A DNA stretch of 12,093 nt from Fimbriimonadaceae bacterium (GTDB lineage: Bacteria > Armatimonadota > Fimbriimonadia > Fimbriimonadales > Fimbriimonadaceae), in NCBI GenBank assembly GCA_022402505.1, contig JAKRSE010000280.1:645-12737 (forward strand). The letters run 5' to 3'. Made by a program: the position numbers and the translations under genes. Positions within the stretch are counted from its first letter, which is position 1. Every line of letters starts with the position of its first letter. Under the pieces are notes generated by a model. It was not told the DNA's origin. It searched no databases and saw only the letters and a list, made by a program, of their open reading frames with translations. This document shows, one piece after another, positions 1-6,845 of this stretch.

Positions 1-15
1 GTGCTCTTCCGATCT
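1..15 (+). other. Residual Illumina adapter sequence (artefact)
   Basis: The first 15 bases, GTGCTCTTCCGATCT, are identical to the 3' end of the standard Illumina TruSeq read-2 adapter. They sit at the very edge of the window, where an untrimmed adapter at a contig end would be. The coding frame of the following glycosyltransferase happens to stay open through them, so a gene caller would wrongly include these residues. Genomic sequence should be taken as starting at about base 16. Confidence 0.93.
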
Positions 16-16
16 G

Positions 17-556
17 GGGAGGCAACCCGGCCTCGCCGCCCCCTACCTCTTCCTGCTGGGGAGCAACGCGGAATACAAGAATCGCGGCTACGGAATGAAG
101 GTCTTTCGAGAGCTTAAGGCGAGCGGGGAGCTTCCCGATCTGCGGCTGGTCGTCGCCGGCCAGCCGATCCCGGAGGCCGTCCGCACTCTGGCCGGAGAGG
201 CCGCTTCCGAAGTGGATGAAATCGTGGATCCCAGCAATGCCGAGGTCGCTGAACTCCACCGCCACGCGGCCGGACTCTTCTGGCCCAGCACGCACGAAGG
301 ATTCGGACTGCCAATCCTGGAGGCCCTCGCCTATGGGGCTCCGGTCTTCACGCTGGACCGGAGGCCGATGACCGAAGTGGCCGGACCGGCCGGCTTCACC
401 TTCCACGATTCGGACCCGGCGGCTGCCGCCCGGGACATCATCCGAGCCTGGCCGGAACGTTCCAGCAGAATGATTCAGGCCCCCGACCAGGTCTCCCGCT
501 TTTCAACGGAAGCGATGGTCGAGGGCTATCGGTCTCTCTACCGCCGACTGGCGTGA
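17..556 (+). CDS. GT4 family glycosyltransferase, C-terminal part (5' truncated)
   Basis: This is the nucleotide-sugar-binding half of a GT-B fold, family 4 glycosyltransferase, which transfers a sugar from an activated donor, typically in polysaccharide or glycolipid synthesis. The frame is open from the window edge, and the recognisable sequence PYLFLLGSNAEYKNRG lies upstream of the first ATG (base 95), so that ATG is internal and the N-terminal acceptor domain is missing. The SN-x3-KN motif is the usual start of the second Rossmann domain. Near the end, HEGFGLPILEA carries the donor-binding E-x7-E motif, followed by a GAPVFTLDRRPMTEVAGPAG stretch typical of the family. The stop codon at 554-556 is one base from the convergent stop of the next gene. 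Donor and acceptor cannot be told from this fragment. Confidence 0.88.
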   Translation, partial: GRQPGLAAPYLFLLGSNAEYKNRGYGMKVFRELKASGELPDLRLVVAGQPIPEAVRTLAGEAASEVDEIVDPSNAEVAELHRHAAGLFWPSTHEGFGLPILEALAYGAPVFTLDRRPMTEVAGPAGFTFHDSDPAAAARDIIRAWPERSSRMIQAPDQVSRFSTEAMVEGYRSLYRRLA

Positions 557-557
557 C

Positions 558-1280
558 TCAGGCCTGGTCGTAGGCGCCGAGCGGTCGGAACCAGATGTTC
601 CGGAACTCCACCAGGTCGCCGTGGTCCTGCAGCTTCAGCGGCAGCTCCGGCGCGTGATGGTGGTAGGAGGCGAGCTCGCGGTGCATCGTCGGCCCCTGCA
701 GCTCCTTGGCGTGGTGGAGCAGGACGCCGTTCAGGATCACCGTGACCCGGGCCGGGGCGACCAGGGCCTCCTCGCTGAACTTCGGCCCTTCGAAGATGAT
801 GTCGTAGGTCGACCACTCGCCCGGCTTGCGGCAGGCGTTGGCCAGGGGCGGAAACTGACCGTAGATCGCCCCGGTCGTTCCGTCGGGATAGGTCGGGTTC
901 TGGTAGCAGTCCAGCACCTGAATCTCATAGAGGCCCATCAGGAAGACGCCGCTGTTTCCTCGACCCTGTCCCTCGCCCTTCACGACGACCGGCGACTTGA
1001 ACTCGAGGTGGAGGTGTCCGTCGCCCAGCGCCTGGGCCGTATGGTGGTCTCCGGTGCCGGGGACCACGGCCAGGGCTCCGTCCTTGATCTCCCACTGAGC
1101 CGCCTCGCCCCGACCGTTGCGCCAGCCATCCAGGCTCGAACCGTCGAAGAGGACGATGGCGTCGGAGGGAGGAGCGCCGTTCTCGCCGGGGGTGACGACC
1201 TTCGGCTGAGGCCGCTCGCCATCGTGAACGTGGTACTTGCTGCCCGGAATGATCGGAGTGTCCTGATAGCCAAGAGACAT
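558..1280 (-). CDS. DUF1080 family protein (3-keto-disaccharide hydrolase fold)
   Basis: A 240-residue protein made almost entirely of one DUF1080 domain, a concanavalin-like beta sandwich now named after 3-keto-disaccharide hydrolases. Visible family hallmarks are LFDGSSLDGW near residue 45, the GNSGVFLMGLYEIQVLD segment, DGTTGAIYGQFPPL with NACRKPGEW, and WSTYDIIFEGPKF. There is no signal peptide, so it is probably cytoplasmic, unlike many secreted paralogues. I chose the ATG at 1280 (MSLGYQDTPIIPG), where homologous sequences normally begin. The frame runs on to an ATG at 1394, but that would overlap the divergent neighbour and its extra residues look non-homologous. A -10-like box lies 6 bases upstream. 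The divergent neighbour is a TIM-barrel sugar epimerase/isomerase-like gene, which suits a role in oxidised-sugar breakdown; the exact substrate is inference. Confidence 0.9.
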   Translation of the reverse strand: MSLGYQDTPIIPGSKYHVHDGERPQPKVVTPGENGAPPSDAIVLFDGSSLDGWRNGRGEAAQWEIKDGALAVVPGTGDHHTAQALGDGHLHLEFKSPVVVKGEGQGRGNSGVFLMGLYEIQVLDCYQNPTYPDGTTGAIYGQFPPLANACRKPGEWSTYDIIFEGPKFSEEALVAPARVTVILNGVLLHHAKELQGPTMHRELASYHHHAPELPLKLQDHGDLVEFRNIWFRPLGAYDQA

Positions 1281-1286
1281 GCCTCC

Positions 1287-1292
1287 ATTGTG
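1287..1292 (-). promoter_or_regulatory. -10 box, putative leaderless promoter of DUF1080 gene
   Basis: On the minus strand the hexamer CACAAT is followed by GGAGGC and then the ATG. The 6-base gap would place transcription start at or next to the start codon. The GGAGG overlaps this gap, only one base from the ATG, too close to work as a normal Shine-Dalgarno. No convincing -35 is visible. The same 12 bases (AATGGAGGCATG) recur at the start of the lipoprotein gene at 9648. Confidence 0.45.
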
Positions 1293-1360
1293 CCCCTTGC
1301 TCTCATGCGCTGGGCCCTTTGCTCCGGTCGGAATGCGGACATCTTTCGACTCTTTCGTGG

Positions 1361-1366
1361 CAGACT
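1361..1366 (+). promoter_or_regulatory. -10 box, putative near-leaderless promoter of isomerase gene
   Basis: CAGACT, preceded by TGG (an extended -10 element), lies 8 bases before the chosen ATG at 1375. This would give an mRNA with a leader of about zero to two bases. The purine run AAGGG at 1368-1372 is only two bases from the ATG and is a poor Shine-Dalgarno. The box lies in the 94-bp divergent region shared with the DUF1080 gene. Confidence 0.42.
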
Positions 1367-1374
1367 CAAGGGCG

Positions 1375-2145
1375 ATGCAGATCCGATTCGCCAAGACGCT
1401 CTGGGGCTGGGAGTCGCACCGGGTGGAAGTGTGCCGAGACTGGATCCTGGAGGACGGCTACGACGGCGTCGAAGCGCCGATGTGGACGCTGGGCCGGCCG
1501 GATTTCTGGCGGGCTGCCGGGCTCGCCGTGATCGTTCAGGCCTTTCCGATGTCGCCGGAAGAGGTGCAGACCGAGGTCGAGAAGGCCGCTGCCTACGAAC
1601 CCGTCCTGATCAACCTCCACGTCGGCAAAGACTGGTGGCCGGAGGATCGGGCAGACGCCCTTCTCCAAACCGTGGCCGAGGCCGACTCGCCCGCTCCGAT
1701 CTGCGTCGAGACCCATCGTGGACGGCTGTTCCACCACCCGGTCGACGCCATGAAGCTCCTGGCCCGGCATCCGGAAATCCGCCTGACCGCCGACCTGAGC
1801 CACTGGACCTGCGTCTGCGAATCGATGCTGGACGATCAGCCGGAGGCCGTCGCGGCTGCCGTCGCCCGAACCGCCTACCTCCATGCGCGGGTTGGGCACG
1901 AGGAGGGTCCCCAGGTGCCCGACCCCCGCGCGGCTGCCTGGGTCTCGCACACGGAACGGTTCGAGGCGATCTGGGACCGGATCATCGCCGCCGCGCGGGG
2001 CAGAGGGGAGTCGGAGTTCTGGGTGGACCCGGAATTCGGACCGCCGAACTACATGTGGACATCGCCCACATCAGGCGAACCTCTGGCCGATCAGCGAGAA
2101 GTCAGCCGCTGGATGAAGGACCGCCTCCGGACCCGCTGGACCTGA
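1375..2145 (+). CDS. Sugar phosphate isomerase/epimerase-like TIM-barrel protein
   Basis: A 256-residue protein of the xylose-isomerase-like / AP-endonuclease-2 TIM-barrel superfamily, whose metal-dependent members isomerise, epimerise or dehydrate sugars. Conserved features are the N-terminal strand MQIRFAKTLWG, DGYDGVEAP around residue 28, LINLHVGKDWW (H82), VETHRGRLF (E112), LTADLSHWTCV (D140), LHARVGHEEG (H170, R172, H175) and WVDPEFGPPNY (E220). The Glu, Asp, His and Glu at the barrel strand ends are the expected metal ligands. I chose the ATG at 1375; longer in-frame starts at 1333 and 1279 add a stretch with no family resemblance that would run into the neighbour's promoter. It is divergent from the DUF1080 gene, and its stop is 6 bp from the convergent M24 peptidase stop. 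True sugar substrate unknown. Confidence 0.85.
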   Translation: MQIRFAKTLWGWESHRVEVCRDWILEDGYDGVEAPMWTLGRPDFWRAAGLAVIVQAFPMSPEEVQTEVEKAAAYEPVLINLHVGKDWWPEDRADALLQTVAEADSPAPICVETHRGRLFHHPVDAMKLLARHPEIRLTADLSHWTCVCESMLDDQPEAVAAAVARTAYLHARVGHEEGPQVPDPRAAAWVSHTERFEAIWDRIIAAARGRGESEFWVDPEFGPPNYMWTSPTSGEPLADQREVSRWMKDRLRTRWT

Positions 2146-2151
2146 TTTCCG

Positions 2152-3267
2152 TCAAACGCCCAGGATCCGGATCGCCGGTTCGATGGACGCGTTGAAGGAG
2201 GCCGCTCCATCCGGCGTGACCCGGTGCAGGTTCTCCAGCCGGACCCCGAAGCGGCCGGGAAGATAGATCCCAGGCTCGATGCTGAAGCAGTTCCCGGGGG
2301 CCATCGCCTCAATGTTGTCACTGACCACATGGGGCGGTTCGTGCCCTGTGCTCCCGATTCCATGGCCGGTTCGGTGGGTGAAAAAGGTGCCGTACCCCGC
2401 CGCCTCGATCACCGATCGTGCCGCCCGGTCAACGTCTTGGAACCTCACTCCGGGTCCGGCCAGGTTCGCCGCCGCCTGCTGAGCCTGGTGAACGACTTTG
2501 TAGACACTGTCCACTTCCGGATCTGTGACCGGACCGACGTGGACGACCCGAGTGATGTCGCTGTGGTAGCCCCCGACCGTGCAGCCGAAGTCCAGCAGCA
2601 GGACACCCGGTCCGATCTCATCCTCACCGGAGTGGTGGTGGGGCTCCGCTGATCCTGGTCCTGTGCCGACGATGTGGAACGTCGGAGTTCCGCCTCGGGC
2701 CTCCATCTCTTCCCACAGCATCTCGCCGACGGCCCGCTCGGTCAGGGCCCTTCCCGCACGAAACTCGCCGTCCAGCCGGGCCAAAACGGCCAGGTAGGCC
2801 TCGTCGGCGATCCGGCCCGCCTGAACCATCAGATCGATCTCCTTGGCATCCTTGATCCCCATCACCCGACTCCGGAGACCGAGCCCCCTCACGAGCCCGA
2901 CCCCGGGGCAGGACTCCAGGAGATCGAACGCCATGACGCTCGGCGCGTCGTCATCCAGGGCGATGGAACCGCCCTCCAGGCCCCACTCATCGGTCAGGCG
3001 GCGGAGGGCCGGTCCAACTCCGATTCCGTCCTGCCAGAGGTCCAGATCGGAGACCCCCGCCCGCCGAGCCTGATCGCCGCTCAAGGCCGGACCGATGAAT
3101 CGAACTGCGCCGGAGCGGTGAACCGCCAGCCCGAGGAAACGGCTCCCACCGGTTTCGGCCAGCCCATGGAGCCACCGGAGCGAAGGGGCCGACGCGGCGA
3201 TGTAGGCGGAGACGTCGGCCTGAGCCATGGCCTCGACAAGGCGGGCCAGACGGTCGGATCGAAGCAT
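2152..3267 (-). CDS. M24 family metallopeptidase (Xaa-Pro aminopeptidase/dipeptidase type)
   Basis: A 371-residue protein with the two-domain layout of Xaa-Pro peptidases: an N-terminal creatinase-like domain (about 1-135) and a C-terminal pita-bread catalytic domain (about 140-370). All five dinuclear metal ligands are present: D226 in LLLDFG, D237 in HSDITR, H302 in HRTGHGIG, E331 in SIEPGIY and E345 in VRLENL. The substrate-binding histidines also appear present (PHHHSG at 210-214, GHEPP at 308-312). It should remove or cleave N-terminal Xaa-Pro units from cytoplasmic peptides; there is no signal peptide. The exact activity (aminopeptidase P or prolidase) is not resolved. It starts at ATG 3267, 39 bases from the divergent tRNA gene, with a -10-like box 6 bases ahead of the start. 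No functional link to the neighbours is evident. Confidence 0.93.
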   Translation of the reverse strand: MLRSDRLARLVEAMAQADVSAYIAASAPSLRWLHGLAETGGSRFLGLAVHRSGAVRFIGPALSGDQARRAGVSDLDLWQDGIGVGPALRRLTDEWGLEGGSIALDDDAPSVMAFDLLESCPGVGLVRGLGLRSRVMGIKDAKEIDLMVQAGRIADEAYLAVLARLDGEFRAGRALTERAVGEMLWEEMEARGGTPTFHIVGTGPGSAEPHHHSGEDEIGPGVLLLDFGCTVGGYHSDITRVVHVGPVTDPEVDSVYKVVHQAQQAAANLAGPGVRFQDVDRAARSVIEAAGYGTFFTHRTGHGIGSTGHEPPHVVSDNIEAMAPGNCFSIEPGIYLPGRFGVRLENLHRVTPDGAASFNASIEPAIRILGV

Positions 3268-3273
3268 GGCCCG

Positions 3274-3279
3274 AGTCTA
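3274..3279 (-). promoter_or_regulatory. -10 box, putative leaderless promoter of M24 peptidase gene
   Basis: TAGACT on the minus strand is followed by CGGGCC and then the ATG of the peptidase gene. A gap of 6 bases predicts transcription starting on the A of the ATG. There is no Shine-Dalgarno. The 12-mer TAGACTCGGGCC differs by one base from TATACTCGGGCC ahead of the GH4 gene. A -35 is not recognisable. Confidence 0.55.
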
Positions 3280-3289
3280 GCCCGCCAGG

Positions 3290-3295
3290 TACACT
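3290..3295 (+). promoter_or_regulatory. -10 box, putative promoter of tRNA-Gln
   Basis: TACACT ends 11 bases before the first base of the tRNA, giving a predicted transcription start about 4-6 bases upstream of the mature 5' end. It fits the same TANNNT pattern as the protein-gene promoters nearby. It lies back to back with the M24 peptidase promoter in the 39-bp gap. No clear -35 is seen. Confidence 0.4.
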
Positions 3296-3306
3296 CCCCG
3301 CCGATC

Positions 3307-3380
3307 TGCCCGATCGTCTAATGGTAGGACACCGGTTTTTGGTGCCGTTTGTCTAGGTTCGAATCCTAGTCGGGCAGCCA
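3307..3380 (+). tRNA. tRNA-Gln (anticodon UUG), CCA encoded
   Basis: A complete 74-nt cloverleaf. The acceptor stem is TGCCCGA pairing with TCGGGCA, followed by discriminator G and an encoded CCA. The D arm is GTCT-AATGGTA-GGAC. The anticodon loop TTTTGGT carries TTG at 3339-3341. The variable loop is TTGT, and the T arm is CTAGG-TTCGAAT-CCTAG, perfectly paired. The anticodon stem CCGGT / GCCGT has one mismatch (C27 against U43) and one wobble (U31-G39). It reads CAA (and by wobble CAG). The 3' end is 16 bp from the stop codon of ietS, which makes this a candidate integration site for the downstream islet. Confidence 0.95.
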
Positions 3381-3396
3381 GCGCTGAAGGCAAACG

Positions 3397-5874
3397 TCAC
3401 TCGTTCTTGATTTCTATGAGGTTCTCGATTGGCAGGGCGATGCTATTGAGGACGGGTGTATATATGTCTACATCCAACAGGTTTTCTGGCGTGGCGATGG
3501 AAACGATCAGCGTGTACCGAAGTTTTCGGTCAGACCTGCCCAAGTGGCTTCGCTGCCGCCACCAACCGATGGCCGGAAAGACTGCAAGCTTGCTCGACGC
3601 GGCCAAATCGGCCGCCGTGCCCTGCCAGATGTCACTATGTACCGAGCCCTTGGTCCTTTGTTTTTGACCAATCATCCACTTGTCGGAGGGACCTGAGGTT
3701 CTTGCCTTTTCGCCTTTCTCGCGCTCCTGTTTGTTGATCCGCTTCAGAAACTCTTCTTGAGTCTCGCCGGGTGAGTTGATCTCAAACCGAAGCCCAGCTG
3801 AGGCGTACCGGTACCTGTCCTTCCAGCCAATCTCCCCGGGGCCAGGTTCGATGAAGTAGGAAAGAGTGACCCGCATCGTGACCTGAGTCCCGCCGAGCTG
3901 TTCAAGCACATCCTGGGGCCATGGAAGCTCATACAAGTGCATCTCTCGGCTCTTCGTCTCGTCGAATGGTTGAATCTCGCGTTCAGCGACGAGGGTTACA
4001 CGATTACTCAGGCATTGCGTAGCTCTGCCGAGGTCCGGGACTCCATACCCGCACGACCTCAACAGGTGTGCAATCGAACCCTTGTTCCCCTTGTTGCCCC
4101 CAAACTGCCTGCGCATAGCATCCGTCCATTCCGCGGAATGGATGATCAAGCCTCTCACGGTTTCAGGCCAAAGATCCGGGTAGGCCGACCAGATGGATGC
4201 GGCAAGGTTGCCGGCCAATGCCGTCGCGGCACTGGTTTCAGCAAACAGCCCGAAGAGACTTACATTCGGATCGCGCCCGGTAGACAGGAGGAGCAGGTCG
4301 TCAACAACGGTCGCACCCCCGACCGGCTTTCGGGCCACATTGCCTCCCTCCAAGACCACCTCAGGTTTGATCGGCCAATCGCCGTCAGGCCAGGTGCCTG
4401 AAGTCTTGCTGAATGGAGACAGGCCACCTGCCTCAGCCACAGGCGAATAACCATCCAGGCTTTCGCTGAAGATTCTCGTCTTCCAAGTGCAAGCTCCGAC
4501 GGTGAGTGCATTCCAGGCTTGTGCTGGATCGTTGATCGAATTCGTTTTGTTGGAACCCGGATAAGTCGACCATTCCGCCGCGTCACTCACATTGCCGGCA
4601 CTGACAATTATCAGTCTTCGCAAAGCACCGTCGTCAGCGACTCCCGCGGCCAACTGATCAATCTCTCCAGACCATGACGTTGGGCGGCCCTCGCGTCTTG
4701 TGGTCTCGGCAGTGACCGCGAGACAAAAAACTCGTCTTCGATTCGGCGCCGCAATTTCGGCAAGAGCAATTCCGCGAGCCGTGACTTCTCCCCAAAGCTG
4801 CTCAGGATTGACATCGGGAAGCATGGGAAGAATCTTCACTGACTGAAGGCGATGACTTACGATCAAGCCGCCCGAAGACGCCAAGACATCCTGGAGGTTT
4901 CCGTAGGCAGCCAGGCCAGACATGAGGGTGCCGTGTCGGTGACGATCATCGACTCCCCAAGCGGAGTCCACCGTCAGGGCATCATCGGCACCCATCACAG
5001 GCTGCAGAAGCGGGTGTCCAGCGGTGACCCCGGTATCCAGAATGCAGACCGAAACCTTGCCGGGGTCTTCGAAATCGGTTCGGGACATAAGCTCATCGAC
5101 CCACTGAGCCTGGCCGGCATTGTCCAACTCTCTAAAGAACGTCGCCGGCTCTTGAGCCCGACGGAACTCGGCCAGAAGATCAGAGTGGTCAATCAGCCTG
5201 CTCAGATCATCTTGGTTCGCACGGACCAAGATGACGCAACGCTCCGGAAAGTACAACGGCCGACGAGCAGGATGTTCTTCGACGCTAAACTCCTGGAGCA
5301 GCTCCCTGAATCTCTCGACATCTTCCGGCTTGTCTGTCGAGAGCCAGACCTCAACCCACTTTGGCTGGAGTCCAGGCATCGACGACGGGTCGTCGGTCCA
5401 GAAGCCAGCAGTGAGGGCACACCGAATGTCATCAATCCGCGAAACAAGAGCCTGATTCTTAGGCTTGTCGAACCTGGTGTCCTCATTACGGTATTCCTCT
5501 AGCTTCTTCTGGAAGTACCCTGCACTCTTTGCGGGCACATAGACAGTTGCGAGAGCCCTAAAGGCTGTCGGAGACGCTTCAACTTTACGAACGTTCAGTA
5601 ACTGAATGCCCTTCTTTCGGTTTTCGAGACTGCCAATGGGAAAGCCGTCATCAAAGCTTTCGAACTCAAGGTAGATTCCATCCCGGGCCGCAACCGCAAT
5701 CGCACTCCGGTTATCGCCTTCCGTTCGAGCCGTTTCCAGCTTCTTGAGCAAGTGGTCCGCGTGGGCAACACGCTCGCGCTGTGGGGCCGGCGGCCTGGGT
5801 CCGCTCGGGAGGCTCGTGAAAGGCCGAACCCCCGGAGGAACCGGAAGGATGATCAGGGGTTTTTCTGGGTGCAA
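3397..5874 (-). CDS. ietS: IetS-type S8 subtilisin-like serine protease (defence / toxin component)
   Basis: An 825-residue cytoplasmic protease with no signal peptide. About 265 N-terminal residues precede the subtilase domain (roughly 272-620), followed by a C-terminal beta-rich region of about 200 residues. The S8 catalytic set is intact: D280 in VCILDTGV, H314 in RHGT, oxyanion N428 in VSAGN and nucleophile S548 in AETSAA. The usual GTS before the nucleophile is ETS here. A proline-rich start (PLIILPVPPG) and charged linker resemble IetS proteins as I know them. The only long-frame start is a TTG at 5874; the next Met is at residue 166. A GGAGGG site lies 11 bases upstream, and the start overlaps the ietA stop by 22 bases, implying translational coupling. 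IetS with IetA is known as a plasmid-stability toxin-antitoxin pair (pTiC58) and as an anti-phage system; the function here is inferred from that pairing. Confidence 0.9.
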   Translation of the reverse strand: MHPEKPLIILPVPPGVRPFTSLPSGPRPPAPQRERVAHADHLLKKLETARTEGDNRSAIAVAARDGIYLEFESFDDGFPIGSLENRKKGIQLLNVRKVEASPTAFRALATVYVPAKSAGYFQKKLEEYRNEDTRFDKPKNQALVSRIDDIRCALTAGFWTDDPSSMPGLQPKWVEVWLSTDKPEDVERFRELLQEFSVEEHPARRPLYFPERCVILVRANQDDLSRLIDHSDLLAEFRRAQEPATFFRELDNAGQAQWVDELMSRTDFEDPGKVSVCILDTGVTAGHPLLQPVMGADDALTVDSAWGVDDRHRHGTLMSGLAAYGNLQDVLASSGGLIVSHRLQSVKILPMLPDVNPEQLWGEVTARGIALAEIAAPNRRRVFCLAVTAETTRREGRPTSWSGEIDQLAAGVADDGALRRLIIVSAGNVSDAAEWSTYPGSNKTNSINDPAQAWNALTVGACTWKTRIFSESLDGYSPVAEAGGLSPFSKTSGTWPDGDWPIKPEVVLEGGNVARKPVGGATVVDDLLLLSTGRDPNVSLFGLFAETSAATALAGNLAASIWSAYPDLWPETVRGLIIHSAEWTDAMRRQFGGNKGNKGSIAHLLRSCGYGVPDLGRATQCLSNRVTLVAEREIQPFDETKSREMHLYELPWPQDVLEQLGGTQVTMRVTLSYFIEPGPGEIGWKDRYRYASAGLRFEINSPGETQEEFLKRINKQEREKGEKARTSGPSDKWMIGQKQRTKGSVHSDIWQGTAADLAASSKLAVFPAIGWWRQRSHLGRSDRKLRYTLIVSIATPENLLDVDIYTPVLNSIALPIENLIEIKNE

Positions 5875-6845
5875 GACGGTGACTGCCCTCCATGCCCGTG
5901 TCTACGTTCTGCCAGTGGAAGACGCAAATCGACGGCCGATATCTTGGTCAGATCTTTGAGGACCGCCGCCTTCAAGGCATCACGGCAAGCCTCCACAACT
6001 TCAGCGCTGCTGAGGCCAGCGCTCTCCGCCAGCGCCGTCTTCCAACCGAAACGGCTGGATAAGTAGGTCCCCAATGTGTTTGCCATCAGCCGCTTCCGTT
6101 CGCCCTCGCCAGGGAGGCTATATGTCAGGATATCGTCGAAACGGCGAAACAGAGCCCGATCTAGGAGTTCTGGGCTGTTCGTCGAAGCCACAATGATGCT
6201 GTCTGAAGACTCTGCCTCGATAAACTGAAGGAGAGCCGTCAGGACGCGACGCATCTCGCCGACATCGTTTTCGCGTGTCCTCCCTCCTCCTAAAGCATCG
6301 AACTCATCAAACAGATACACGCCCTCGCGTTCGCGGATCAGTTCGAACATCTGGCGAAGACGTGCCCCCGTCTCTCCCATAAACTTCGTCATCAGGCGGT
6401 CGGCTTGGACCGTGAAGAGAGGAAGTCGCAACTCATGAGCCAAGACTCGTGCCGTCAGGGTCTTTCCAGTACCCGGAGGTCCCGTCAAAAGGAGCTTCCG
6501 ACGGTGGCTTAGTGCATGCAGTCGTAGTTTCTCCCGCTGTCGGTACTCATGGATGACCCTGGAAATCCGTCCCATAAGGTCATCAGACAGAACCAAGGCA
6601 GAAAGCGGGACGCCGGGAAGGTCAGCCTGGACCAATGCATCGAGCTCGGTTGGGATTTCCTGAAGGGTTCTCCGCTTTCGATCCGACCGAGCTCGGTCCA
6701 CAAGGTCCCGTATTTCATGGGCAAGAGGGCCGTGCCCCTGTCTTGCCTCGTGGGCGGCCACCTGCAGGGCAAGCGTCAGAAACCGCTCCGAGTCGTCACT
6801 GAAGTGCGACCGGATCAGCGCCTTGATCTGTTCTGCCGTTGCCAT
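5853..6845 (-). CDS. ietA: IetA-type AAA ATPase (partner of IetS)
   Basis: A 330-residue AAA-family ATPase. The N-terminal helical region (about 1-80, with ALQVAAHEARQGHG around 26-39) is the kind found in IetA / SpoVK-like ATPases beside S8 proteases. The ATPase core has Walker A GPPGTGKT (122-129), Walker B VYLFDEFDAL (D180, E181), sensor 1 IIVASTN (N223) and the arginine region RALFRRFDD (R234, R235). A small helical lid (about 250-310) follows. The start is ATG 6845 with a TATCCT box 10 bases upstream. It overlaps ietS by 22 bases and would be transcribed first. In the Agrobacterium system the ATPase counteracts the protease toxin; in the anti-phage setting both genes are required. Lower G+C than the flanking genes suggests horizontal acquisition. 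I infer that it senses infection or restrains and loads the protease. Confidence 0.9.
   Translation of the reverse strand: MATAEQIKALIRSHFSDDSERFLTLALQVAAHEARQGHGPLAHEIRDLVDRARSDRKRRTLQEIPTELDALVQADLPGVPLSALVLSDDLMGRISRVIHEYRQREKLRLHALSHRRKLLLTGPPGTGKTLTARVLAHELRLPLFTVQADRLMTKFMGETGARLRQMFELIREREGVYLFDEFDALGGGRTRENDVGEMRRVLTALLQFIEAESSDSIIVASTNSPELLDRALFRRFDDILTYSLPGEGERKRLMANTLGTYLSSRFGWKTALAESAGLSSAEVVEACRDALKAAVLKDLTKISAVDLRLPLAERRHGHGGQSPSCTQKNP
5886..5891 (-). promoter_or_regulatory. Ribosome binding site of ietS
   Basis: GGAGGG on the minus strand lies inside the 3' end of ietA, 11 bases before the TTG start of ietS. It supports the TTG as the true start, because the next Met codon is 165 residues into the protein. 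It is the only normally spaced strong Shine-Dalgarno I found ahead of a gene here, and it belongs to the only clear operon-internal gene. Confidence 0.5.

Larger units (their letters stand above)
3397..6845 (-). other. IetAS defence / stability operon at tRNA-Gln (genomic islet)
   Basis: Two overlapping minus-strand genes, ietA then ietS, form a self-contained operon between tRNA-Gln and the GH4 gene. The block is visibly poorer in G+C than both flanks (compare 4561-4620 or 5581-5640 with 8041-8100 or 10261-10320) and abuts the tRNA 3' end. These are signs of a transferred islet. No integrase, transposase or tRNA-derived direct repeat was found at the other edge (6846-6955), so the mode of entry is unknown. 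The pairing identifies the system; neither gene alone would. Confidence 0.82.

Noticed and set aside
1281..1394. Upstream start for the DUF1080 gene at 1394
   Set aside because: It would overlap the isomerase start and cover the divergent promoter region. The added residues have no resemblance to the family, whose members begin near the chosen Met.
621..2195. Long plus-strand open frame of 524 codons across the DUF1080 and isomerase genes
   Set aside because: It lies antisense to DUF1080 and out of frame with the isomerase, and its translation is Arg/Gly-rich without any family motif. It is a shadow of GC-rich codon bias.
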